Source: Baffinella frigidus
Taxonomy: Eukaryota > Cryptophyceae > Cryptomonadales > Baffinellaceae
DNA: 12,308 nt
NCBI GenBank assembly: GCA_026770585.1
Contig: MU646365.1
Span: forward strand, 832,086 to 844,393
Direction: 5' to 3'
Numbering within the stretch: position 1 is the first letter of the stretch; each line of letters starts with the position of its first letter. The notes below the pieces were generated by a model. It was not told the origin of the DNA, searched no databases, and worked only from the letters and a program-made list of their open reading frames with translations. Positions 6,886 to 12,211 of this stretch are shown here, one piece after another. Made by a program: the position numbers and the translations under genes.

Positions 6886-9800
6886 CTGTTTGTTTGGGGT
6901 TTGGGGTTTAGGGTTCAGGGTGCAGGGTTCAGTAGAAATTGGGGGTTTGGTGTCTGGGTTTGGGGTCAAGGTGTGTAGGTAAACCCTGCGTTAGGGTTTA
7001 GGGTTTAGGGTTCAGGGTCCCCGCGCAGCGCAGCCGCCGCGCGCCGCTTGTCGCCGTCCGCCTGCTTGTTTGGGGGTTACGGGCGTGAGAGCCCTACGTC
7101 TCGATCATTTCTCCCCCTAGCGTGTGCCCTCAGTTTACCAACTTAATAAAACTCGCCTTTCCCCCCGTTTAGGGTTTAGGATTCAGGGTTCAGGGTCCCC
7201 GCGCTTTGCAGCCGCCAAGCGCCGGGTGTCACCGTCCGCCTGTGTAGAGTTTCGGGGTTTGGTGTCTGGGTTTGGTAACCTGACGCAGGGTTTACCTTGA
7301 ACCCAAACCCAGACACCAAACCCCCACACCCTAAACAGGCGGACCTAACGCAGGTAAACCCTGCGTTAGGGGTTGGGGTTTCGGAGAGAGGGAGGAGGGG
7401 CTCCCCGCGCGTTGCAGCCGCCGCGAACCGCTTGTCGCCGTCTATCTATTTGTTTGGGGTTTAGGGTTCAGGGTTCAGGGTTCAGGGTCTCCGCGCGTTG
7501 CAGCCGCCGCGCGCCGCTTCTCGCCGTCCACCTGTTCAGGAAATATGGTTATTATGGTCGTTCGTATTGTGTATATTTTCAGCCTCGAGTGGAAAGGGTA
7601 TCATACCTTGTTCTCTCCCAATGGTTTCGGGTTTAGGGTTTATGGTTAAGGTTTTAGGGTTTAGGGTTTAGGGTTTAGGGTTTAGGGTTTAGGGCTTAGG
7701 GGTTAGGGGTTAAGGGTTAGAGGTTAGGGTTTAGGGGAATCATACCTTGGTCTCTCCCAAAGGCGGCACGCCCGCGGGTTGCTTCCAGAGGAGGATGGCG
7801 AGGGACTGCCGAGGGGGGGTTAGTGTTCAGGGTTTGGGGTTTAGTGTTTAGGGTTTGGGGGTTAAGGTTTAGTGTTTAGTGTTTAGTGTTCAGTGTTTAG
7901 TGTTGAGTGTTGAGTGTTTGGTGTTTAGTGTTGAGTGTTTAGGGTTTACTGTTCAGTGTTTAGTGTTTAGTGTTTAGTGGTTAAGTTTGGGACCTTGGAG
8001 GCGTCATCAAAGAGCATCGCCTCTGGCACGAGCGCCTCCCCGTTAACCGTACCCTGGTTTAGGGGTTTGGGTTTGGGGTTTAGGATTTACGGTAAGGGGG
8101 GTCAGGGGTGAGGGGTTAGGGTTCAGGGTGTAGGGTGTAGGGTTTAGGGTGTACCTCCAAAGCCTCCCCGGAAAGCGCGTCTAGCCCCAGCACGCGAATC
8201 TGGTTGAGGGGTTAGGGTTTAGGGTTTAGGGTTAATCCCCTAGGGTTACTTTCCTAGTGTTCATTTAGGGCATTCAGTGGTTAAAGGGTTCAGGGTTTAT
8301 CGTGCAGCGTTACCGGTACCGGTCAGGGTTTGGTTTAGGGGTTTAGTTTAGGGGTTTAGTTTAGGGGTTAGGGTTTAGGGTTTACCTCTTCGTCGGTGAC
8401 GTCGCAACCTCGGGATCATTCGCGGTCTCACTCTATCCGGGTTGACGGACTCTTCCTAAGTTGACGTGCCGGTTTCAAGGTACAAATCCGTCAACTTAGG
8501 AGGGCCAGGAACAGACTGAGACTAGGACCTCTTCGATGGTAACGTCACGCAAAACCTTGGTATCCTTCGCGGGATCATGCCCCCCCTCTCTGTCTCACTC
8601 TACCTAGGCTCGGTTGACGGACTCTTCTCAAGTCGACGTTCCGGGTATTACGGAAGGGGACTATTCCTAAGTTGACATGCTCGAGTTCGTGGTACAAATC
8701 CGGCAACTTATGACGTCAAATACCTCTTCGACGCTGACGTCGCGCGCGACCTTGGCATCCTTAACAGGATCATACCCACCCTCCGAAAAGCCTAGCTCCC
8801 CACTCCGTTGTGCGATACGAATATTCCAAATTAGGATTTGAGTACCGGGTGTGTGGTACACATCCGTCAACTTAGAAGCGAGGACCGTTTGTGTGGTACA
8901 AATCCGTCAACTTATGACGTGAAATACCTCTTCGACTGTGACGTCGCGCGCGACTTTGGGATCCTTCGCGGGATCGTACCCCCCCTCCGACGCCGAGAGC
9001 GTGAAGTTGCCCGTTGCCTGCGATTTAGGGTTTGGGGATAAGGGTTGAGGGGGTTAGGTTTGTTTATTACCGTTTATGGTTTAGGGTTGTTTGGGTTTTG
9101 GGGGGTGGGGTTTAGGGTTTGAGATTTAGGGTTTCAGGTGTGGGATTTGGGCCCTCTGACGCCGAGGGCGTGAAGTTGCCCGTCGCCTAGTGTAGGGTAG
9201 GGTTCAGGATTCATAGTTTGGGGGTTGGGATTCGGGATTTAGGGTTTAAGGTTTGGGGTCAGGGCCCTCTGACGCCGAGAGAGTGAAGTTGCCCGTCGCC
9301 TGGGAGCTAGAGTTTGGGGTTTACCGATTTAGATTTTGGGGCTTTTCGGTTCAGAGTTTGGGGTTTGCCGCCTGGGATTTAGAGTTTGGATTTTACTGGG
9401 GTTTGGGTTTTGGGGTTTGAGTTTTGGGTTTTGGGTTTTGGGTTTTGGGGTTTGGGTTTTGGGTTTTGGGGTTAGGGTTTAGGGATTTTGGGATTTTGGG
9501 GTTTGGGGTTTGGTGTTCAGATTTTAGGGCTTGGTAGATGTAGGGTTGAGGGTTTAGGGTTTACCCCGTGGTCGGAGGAGTGCAGAACGAGGAAGAGAGA
9601 GGAGGCGGCAGAGGGTGAGGCGGTGTCGAGCGAGACCCCGTCGTCCAACACCGCCACTCCCTCCCTGAACCCCGTGAACCCACAACCCCCCAAATCTTGA
9701 ACCCCAAGCCCTAACCCTATACCCTGGGTTAGGTACCCCGTCGTTTTGGGTCAGGTTTGAGGGGTTAAGGGTTGGGGATTACCCCGTGGTCGGAGGAGTG

Positions 9801-12206
9801 CAGAACGAGGAAGAGCGAGGAGGCGGCGGAGGGTGAGTCGGTGTCAAGAGAGACCCCGTCGTCCAACACCGCCTTTCCCTGTCGAGAGAATTCGTGTCAT
9901 CTTCATACTTTACGAATTTGGGTTTAGGGTTTGGGTTTAGGGTTTGGGGGTTGGGGTTTAGGGTTTAAGGTTCCGTCGTCGAGCACCGCCTTACTCTGAG
10001 GAGAGGGTTGTGGATCAGGGTTAGTGAGTGGTACACGTTTATAATACATAAAAAAGTAAGTAAGTGGTACACGCTTACATCACGCTGGTACCAAACTTGT
10101 AAGTCAGTTTTGAGGAGGAGGAGGAGGAGGAGGGCGAGTCTGTGTCGAGAGAGACCCCGACTCAGCACCACCTTACCCTGTGCGGTTTCGGGTTTATGGT
10201 TTGGGATTTGCGGGTAAGGAATTAGGGTTTGGGGTTTGGGGTTTGGGGTTTGGGGTTTGGGGTTTGGGGTTTGGGGTTCAGGTTTTAGGGTTCAGGGTTT
10301 ATGACCCAAGCGTTTAGGGTTCAGGGTTCATGGTTCAGGGTTGAGGGGTTAGGATAGACCTTGGCGGAGCCATCGGCGTCGGGCGCCGCGAGGAAGGTGA
10401 AGGGTGTGGTGCCCTCCACAAAGGTCTTAGTGTTTGTCCTAAACCCTAAACTGACGGTCTGGAGTCCTAGCGTTTAGTGTCTAGGTTTTAGGGTTTAGGG
10501 TTCAGGGTTTAGGACAAGGGCTGCAGACTGTCAAGTTAGGGATTAGGTAAACAATGAAGCATGGTTAGGACAGGCCTTCGCGGAGCCATCGACGTCGGGT
10601 GCCGCGGGGAAGGTGAAAGGTGTGGTCCGCGAGACACAGGGCTAGCGCCTCGTCCCCTCTCTATCCTCCCTGCGCTCTCCACTCCCTCCCCTCCCCCTCC
10701 CCTCCCCCTCTCCTCTCTCTCCTCCCTCCGCTCTCTCCCACCCCCCTCTCTCTCCAGGGAGGCGACTAGGCTCTCAGGGGCTGCTAGGTTAGGACAGGCC
10801 TTCGCGGAGCCATCGACATCGAGTGCCGCGAGGAAGGTGAACGGTGTGGTCTGGTTCCGGATTTCGGGTTCCGGATTTCGGATTCCGGGTTGCGGGTGTC
10901 AGGGTTAGGGGTTAGGACAGACCTTGGCGGAGCCATCGGCGTCGGGTGCCGCGAGGAAGGTGAAGGGCGTGGTTCGCGAGACCTGGGGAGTAGGCGCTCG
11001 GGGTTAGGGGTTAGGGGTTAGGGGTTAGGGTTTTGGAGTTAAGGTGACCTGGGGTTTAGGAGTTAGGGGTGAGGGGTATGGGGTTTGGGGTTTGGATCAC
11101 TCACTTCCAGGCTGGGAGTAATAATGAAGAAGAAGAAGAAGAACAAGAAGAAGAAGAAGAAGAGGGTGCAGGGGTGAAGGGTTGAGGGTTTGGAGCAAGA
11201 CCGCGGAGGTGAGCGCCGGGCGCTGCATGGGAACAACGTGCCCGCCGCGCACGTGCACCGGAATGACGTCCAACGGAGCGTCGAGCTGTACCACGCCCGG
11301 CACCGTTCCGCGCTCGGAACCCTCGGCCCCAGAACCCCACGGAACCGGGAGCAGCTCGGCGCCGGATGCGAGCGCGAACCTGCCGTTAGATTAGGGTTTC
11401 GGGTTTCGGGTTTCGGGTTTCGGGTTTCGGGTTTCGGGTTTCAGGTTTCGGGTTTCGGGTTTCGGGTTTCGGGTTTCGGGTTTTTGGCTTGGGGTTTCGG
11501 GTTTCGGGTTTTTGGCTTGGGGTTTAGGGTTTAGGGTTTAGGGTTTAGGGATTGGGGTTTAGGGTTTAGGGTTTATGGCTTGGGGTTTAGGGTTTAGGGT
11601 TTGAAGTTTAGGCGCACGGACCAGCGCGCGGGTGGAAAGTAGCCAGTGACGTTCCGCGCCCCTTCGGTAAGCACCTGCAAAGGTGGAGCGATTGACTTTA
11701 CTGAACTGGTGAGATTTCCAAAATTAACTTACGCGACTTATGAGTCAGGGTTCAGGGTTTAGAGGTTACGGTTCAGGGGTTAGGGAGAGGCCCGGCGTGA
11801 CACGCCGATTGAGGGTAAATGGTTCAGGGTGTAGGGTGTGGGGCGTAGGGTGTCGGGTGTCGGGTGTAGTGTTTACTAGGGTTTAGGGTTTAGGGTTTCG
11901 GGATCAGGAGTTAGGGTCTAGTGGTTAGGGTTGAGGGTTTAGGACCGGCGTGACAAGCAGCGCGCCGCCAAGCATCACCCCCTCCCAAAAAAAACAATGC
12001 ATTGGAGCACTTCGGGTTCAGAATTGGAGCAAATCGTCATATTCGAGCCCCCTGATTTGTACCACAGGTCGTCGGAATCCGACGACCTCCAGAACAAATC
12101 GTGGGAACTGAAAAAAGGTGATTTGCTCCCGGTCTGAGGGCTGGTGGTAGGGCTCGGACCGGCGTGACAAGGAGCGCGCCGCCGAGCATCATCTGCTCCT
12201 CTACCC
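6781..12206 (-). CDS. GH31 alpha-glucosidase-like gene, C-terminal part (10 exons, 5' end outside window)
   Basis: Minus-strand exons 12160-12206, 11622-11674, 11202-11379, 10923-10982, 9783-9878, 8928-9017, 8155-8199, 7994-8053, 7746-7805 and 6781-6885 join in frame to 263 residues and a stop. The product follows the GH31 region after the catalytic barrel: MMLGGALLVTP-VLTEGARNV..., YFPPARW, IPVHVRGGHVVPMQRPALT, PFTFLAAPDADG, VLDDGVSLDT, GNFTLSASEGGYD, VTVEE-IRVLGL, VNGEALVP and FDDASK. GH31 enzymes release terminal alpha-glucose from starch-like or N-glycan substrates. The catalytic Asp residues lie in the barrel, upstream of this window, so activity cannot be judged. The C-terminal tail from SLAILLWK on is not recognised as GH31. 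Introns (101 to about 1040 bp) are mostly TTTAGGG-type repeat and contain extra exon copies. The gene could be functional, alternatively spliced, or decaying. The clean joins and exact exon lengths favour a gene that was recently or still is under selection. Confidence 0.8.
6895..7018. repeat. TTTAGGG-like repeat block in the last intron
   Basis: Units TTTGGGG, TTTAGGG and TTCAGGG, G-rich strand on top, hence CCCTAAA in the sense of the GH31 gene. Lies between exon copies J5 and J4. Confidence 0.85.
7018..7061 (-). pseudogene. GH31 terminal-exon copy J4, truncated
   Basis: After CAAGCAG it reads ADGDKRRAAAALRG, then GACCCTGAACCC: the exon breaks straight into telomere-like repeat and lacks the PLLPSVLAP... 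half and the stop of J5 and J6. Confidence 0.6.
7190..7239 (-). pseudogene. GH31 terminal-exon copy J3, truncated
   Basis: Acceptor ACACAG then ADGDTRRLAAAKRG, broken at the same GGGGACCCTGAACCC junction as copy J4. The identical breakpoint suggests that a truncated unit, telomere repeat included, was itself duplicated. Confidence 0.58.
7400..7437 (-). pseudogene. GH31 terminal-exon copy J2, partial
   Basis: Minus-strand DGDKRFAAAATRGEPLLP, then diverges. This copy keeps the GEPLLP part lost in its neighbours, so it is closer to J5/J6 but lacks the hydrophobic end and stop. Confidence 0.55.
7491..7531 (-). pseudogene. GH31 terminal-exon copy J1, truncated
   Basis: Acceptor CTGAACAG then VDGEKRRAAAATRG, ending in GACCCTGAACCC repeat like J3 and J4. 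It is the first exon J copy after a partial exon I copy at 7607-7622. Confidence 0.58.
7607..7622 (-). pseudogene. GH31 exon I remnant
   Basis: TTGGGAGAGAACAAG|GTATGATACC matches the last codons and donor of exon I (TTGGGAGAGACCAAG|GTATGATTCC at 7746). Its 5' part is replaced by CCCTAAACCC repeat. Confidence 0.55.
7628..7740. repeat. TTTAGGG repeat block
   Basis: Near-perfect TTTAGGG units followed by TTAGGGG variants, between the exon I remnant and exon I. Among the best-preserved telomere arrays in the right half of the window. Confidence 0.88.
7746..7805 (-). CDS. GH31 gene exon I
   Basis: 60 bp, acceptor CGGCAG, 20 codons starting SLAILLWKQPAG and ending LGETK, donor AAG|GTATGA. Phase 0 at both ends. 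It follows exon H (FDDASK). Not a conserved GH31 motif by itself. Confidence 0.65.
7806..7993 (-). other. Intron H-I, GTTTAGT-type telomere-variant array
   Basis: 188 bp. Almost entirely TTTAGTG/GTTTAGT/GTTGAGT units on the plus strand, a local homogenised variant of TTTAGGG. Donor AAG|GTCCCA, acceptor CTCGGCAG. Confidence 0.7.
7994..8053 (-). CDS. GH31 gene exon H
   Basis: 60 bp between acceptor AAACCAG and donor AAG|GTCCC. It reads GTVNGEALVPEAMLFDDASK. VNG followed by (F/Y)DD..K is the usual end of the GH31 C-terminal beta-sandwich. Single copy. Confidence 0.8.
8054..8154 (-). other. Intron G-H made of telomere-like repeat
   Basis: 101 bp. Sense strand starts GTACACCCTAAACCC and ends CCTAAACCAG. 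No other sequence of note lies between two single-copy, in-frame exons, so this is the cleanest telomere-repeat intron in the GH31 gene. Confidence 0.8.
8155..8199 (-). CDS. GH31 gene exon G
   Basis: 45 bp, acceptor CAACCAG, IRVLGLDALSGEALE, donor GAG|GTACAC. It joins VTVEE of exon F to give VTVEEIRVLGL, the strand common in GH31 C-terminal domains. Single copy. Confidence 0.8.
8206..8385. repeat. TTTAGGG-like repeats in the F-G intron
   Basis: TTTAGGG and TTTAGGGG units interrupted by a unique stretch (about 8240-8320) that contains GGTACCGGTACCGG. No exon recognised in the unique part. Confidence 0.75.
8386..8440 (-). pseudogene. GH31 exon F copy, degraded
   Basis: Minus strand shows GATCCCGAGGTTGCGACGTC and ACGAAGAG|GTAAACCC, recognisably the end of exon F (DPKVARDVTVEE) with small deletions that break the frame. 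The donor GTAAACCCTAAACC is itself telomere repeat. Confidence 0.55.
8455..8500. repeat. AAGTTGAC hairpin, perfect copy
   Basis: CCTAAGTTGACG and CGTCAACTTAGG form a perfect 12-bp inverted repeat around a 22-base loop that contains GGTACAAATC. Best copy of the family. Confidence 0.7.
8529..8589 (-). pseudogene. GH31 exon F copy, partial
   Basis: Minus strand EGGHDPAKDTKVLRDVTIEE, then GAG|GTCCTAG. It keeps the second half of exon F in frame but lacks the GNFTLSAS half. Confidence 0.6.
8666..8710. repeat. AAGTTGAC hairpin repeat
   Basis: CCTAAGTTGACATGC...GTGGTACAAATCCGGCAACTTA. With upstream TTACGGAAGGGGACTATT it matches 316-378 near the telomere over about 60 bases. Confidence 0.6.
8724..8790 (-). 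pseudogene. GH31 exon F copy, 5'-truncated
   Basis: Minus strand SEGGYDPVKDAKVARDVSVEE with donor GAG|GTATTTGACGTC. Upstream of SEGG it diverges (GELGF), so the GNFTLSA half is missing. Frame otherwise intact. Confidence 0.6.
8846..8914. repeat. Two direct copies of the GTGGTACAAATCCGTCAACTTA half-element
   Basis: CGGGTGTGTGGTACACATCC followed by GTCAACTTA at 8846-8874, and CCGTTTGTGTGGTACAAATC followed by CGTCAACTTA at 8885-8914. The left AAGTTGAC arm is absent in both. Confidence 0.6.
8928..9017 (-). CDS. GH31 gene exon F (complete copy)
   Basis: 90 bp, acceptor AATCGCAG, 30 codons starting ATGNFTLSASEGGYDPAKD and ending ARDVTVEE, donor GAG|GTATTT. Phase 0 at both ends. The only complete copy of exon F in the window. 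Its 3' flank carries the hairpin-family half-element. Confidence 0.78.
9022..9150. repeat. TTTAGGG-like repeat block
   Basis: Mixed TTTAGGG, TTTGGGG and TTTATGG units between exon F copies. G-rich strand on top. Confidence 0.8.
9151..9186 (-). pseudogene. GH31 exon F copy, 3'-truncated
   Basis: After CTAG it reads ATGNFTPSASEG and then breaks at GGGCCC into repeat. Only the first 12 codons of exon F remain. Confidence 0.6.
9264..9299 (-). pseudogene. GH31 exon F copy, 3'-truncated
   Basis: Acceptor CAG then ATGNFTLSASEG, ending at the same GGGCCCTGA junction as the copy at 9151-9186. The shared breakpoint means that the truncated form was duplicated with its repeat flank. Confidence 0.6.
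9305..9560. repeat. TTTTGGG/TTTGGGG-variant array
   Basis: About 250 bp of TTTGGGG, TTTTGGG and TTTAGGG units. The stretch 9397-9470 is almost only TTTTGGG(G), a variant that is rare elsewhere in the window. Confidence 0.82.
9565..9660 (-). CDS. GH31 exon E, alternative copy E4
   Basis: 96 bp, 32 codons: GVAVLDDGVSLDTASPSAAS, then SLFLVLHSSDHG, donor GGG|GTAAACCC. Same length and frame as 9783-9878 with few changes. Acceptor is GAG rather than CAG, so it may be spliced less efficiently. Using it instead of 9783-9878 would keep the frame. Confidence 0.62.
9783..9878 (-). CDS. GH31 gene exon E, best copy E3
   Basis: 96 bp, acceptor TCGACAG, GKAVLDDGVSLDTDSPSAAS then SLFLVLHSSDHG, donor GGG|GTAATC. 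LDDG(V/E)S is a recognisable GH31 C-terminal motif (LFWDDGES in many family members). Phase 0 to exons D and F. Confidence 0.75.
9918..9972. repeat. TTTAGGG-like block
   Basis: TTTAGGG and TTTGGGG units between exon E copies E2 and E3. Confidence 0.8.
9972..10002 (-). pseudogene. GH31 exon E copy E2, truncated
   Basis: Acceptor CTCCTCAG, then SKAVLDDG followed by GAACCTTAAACCC repeat. The exon stops after nine codons. Confidence 0.58.
10108..10174 (-). pseudogene. GH31 exon E copy E1, frameshifted
   Basis: CACAG|GGTAAGGTGGTGCTGAGTCG: two bases are missing where other copies read TTGGACGACGG, so the frame shifts and VLDDGVS becomes VLSRGLS. A run of AGG trinucleotides (10112-10131) replaces the middle of the exon. 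Confidence 0.6.
10190..10350. repeat. TTTGGGG-variant array
   Basis: Eight or nine consecutive TTTGGGG units at about 10220-10275, then TTCAGGG units. Homogeneous variant run within the D-E intron. Confidence 0.85.
10360..10413 (-). CDS. GH31 exon D, copy D4 (intact frame)
   Basis: 54 bp after GTGGAG: GTTPFTFLAAPDADGSAK, donor AAG|GTCTATCC. Lacks the VSR start of 10923-10982 but stays in phase 0. Possible alternative exon or unused copy. Confidence 0.5.
10436..10520. repeat. Telomere-like repeats in both orientations
   Basis: CCTAAACCCTAAACTGACGGTCT at 10439 on the plus strand and TTTAGGGTTCAGGGTTTAGG with AGACTGTCAAG at 10490-10535 form a loose inverted arrangement. The only clear orientation switch within the right-hand repeats besides 7290-7335. 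Confidence 0.55.
10576..10635 (-). pseudogene. GH31 exon D, copy D3 (no acceptor, GC donor)
   Basis: VSRTTPFTFPAAPDVDGSAK in frame, but the base before the exon gives TGT instead of AG, and the donor is AAG|GCCTGT. GC donors are used by some eukaryotes, dinoflagellates among them. The lost acceptor makes use unlikely. Confidence 0.55.
10640..10760. repeat. Pyrimidine-rich CTCCC tract
   Basis: Almost pure C/T on the plus strand (TCCCCTCCCC, CTCTCTCCTCCC units), purine-rich in the GH31 sense. Lies between exon D copies D3 and D2. Confidence 0.7.
10800..10850 (-). pseudogene. GH31 exon D, copy D2 (GC donor)
   Basis: Acceptor AACCAG, TTPFTFLAALDVDGSAK (51 bp, in frame), donor AAG|GCCTGT. Would need GC-AG splicing. 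Shares the GC donor and the DVDG variant with D3, so the two are sister duplicates. Confidence 0.55.
10923..10982 (-). CDS. GH31 gene exon D (best copy)
   Basis: 60 bp, acceptor CCCCAG, VSRTTPFTFLAAPDADGSAK, donor AAG|GTCTGT. It joins ALTSA of exon C to give ALTSA-VSRTTPFTF, matching the usual GH31 order PALTT..SR..P(F/M).L. Phase 0 at both ends. Confidence 0.78.
10983..11201 (-). other. Intron C-D with telomere variants and a GAA repeat
   Basis: 219 bp. Contains TTAGGGG units (10998-11035), TTTGGGG units and an imperfect (GAA)n trinucleotide tract at 11126-11166 on the plus strand. Donor GCG|GTCTTG, acceptor CCCCAG. Confidence 0.72.
11202..11379 (-). CDS. GH31 gene exon C (RGG-containing exon)
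   Basis: 178 bp, the longest exon, 59 codons after one base of a split codon. FALASGAELLPVPWG, then DAPLDVIPVHVRGGHVVPMQ and RPALTSA. The IP(V/L)(H/F)(V/L)R(G/A)G...P.Q.P..TT block is one of the most conserved parts of GH31 after the barrel, and it is the main basis for naming the gene. Single copy. Splits codon TG|G with exon B, giving ARW-FALASG. Confidence 0.88.
11380..11621 (-). other. Intron B-C carrying a TTTCGGG-variant array
   Basis: 242 bp. 11396-11505 is about a dozen TTTCGGG units, then TTTAGGG units to 11612. Donor CGCTG|GTCCGTG, acceptor CTAACGGCAG. CTAAC just before the acceptor could serve as a branch point. Confidence 0.75.
11622..11674 (-). CDS. GH31 gene exon B
   Basis: 53 bp, acceptor TTTGCAG, VLTEGARNVTGYFPPAR plus TG of a split Trp codon. 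GA..V..YFP.(A/G)RW is a hallmark of the GH31 sequence after the barrel. Single copy. Confidence 0.85.
11745..11941. repeat. Degenerate telomere-like repeats in the A-B intron
   Basis: TTCAGGG, TTTAGGG, TGTAGGG and TGTCGGG units. A remnant GGCGTGACACGCCG at about 11790 resembles the 3' end of exon A (GTCACGCCG in sense). Confidence 0.75.
11945..11977 (-). pseudogene. GH31 exon A, second copy (5'-truncated)
   Basis: Minus strand VMLGGALLVTP with donor CCG|GTCCTAAACCC. The 5' part (EEQM) is replaced by GGGAGGGG and no acceptor is seen. It lies closer to exon B than the full copy at 12160. Confidence 0.6.
12018..12137. repeat. Nested long inverted repeat (hairpin) in an intron
   Basis: About 60-bp imperfect arms. 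Perfect centre GGTCGTCGGAaTCCGACGACC (12067-12087), then GATTTGT/ACAAATC (12054-12060 and 12094-12100), then GGAGCAAATC/GATTTGCTCC (12026-12035 and 12120-12129), ending TCAGA/TCTGA. It shares GATTTGTACCAC with the AAGTTGAC hairpin family. Could be a MITE-like element, or a structured intronic RNA. No product predicted. Confidence 0.75.
12160..12206 (-). CDS. GH31 gene exon A (first exon in the window)
   Basis: 47 bp: acceptor ATTCAG, two bases completing a codon, then VEEQMMLGGALLVTP, donor CCG|GTCCGAG. (Q)F(M/L).G.ALL(V)(S/T)PV is the GH31 segment that closes the barrel region. It joins VTP-VLTEGA with exon B. The earlier exons lie beyond the window. Confidence 0.8.
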
Positions 12207-12211
12207 CTGAA

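Noticed and set aside
6496-6978. 160-residue open frame on the plus strand
   Set aside because: Made of purine tract, antisense of the GH31 terminal exons and telomere repeat (GLGFRVQG). No family resemblance.
7628-7740. CRISPR-like regular repeats
   Set aside because: The 7-bp units are contiguous with no spacers; they are telomere-type repeats.
9488-9700. Plus-strand frame TPWSEECRTRKREEAAEGEA
   Set aside because: At first it looked like a duplicated plus-strand exon (also at 9782). The minus strand gives VLDDGVSLDT, which fits GH31 in order and phase, so the plus reading is a shadow.
11126-11166. GAA trinucleotide repeat as a coding tract
   Set aside because: It lies inside the C-D intron. 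Reading it as Leu-rich protein breaks the GH31 frame after the predicted donor.
11190-11534. Plus-strand frame ending in repeated GFRVSGFGF
   Set aside because: The tail is TTTCGGG repeat in translation and the start is antisense to GH31 exon C.
6781-12206. The whole right half as plain subtelomeric repeat with no gene
   Set aside because: Rejected because ordered, in-frame GH31 motifs with splice borders occur between the repeats; chance cannot explain exact exon lengths and junction residues.
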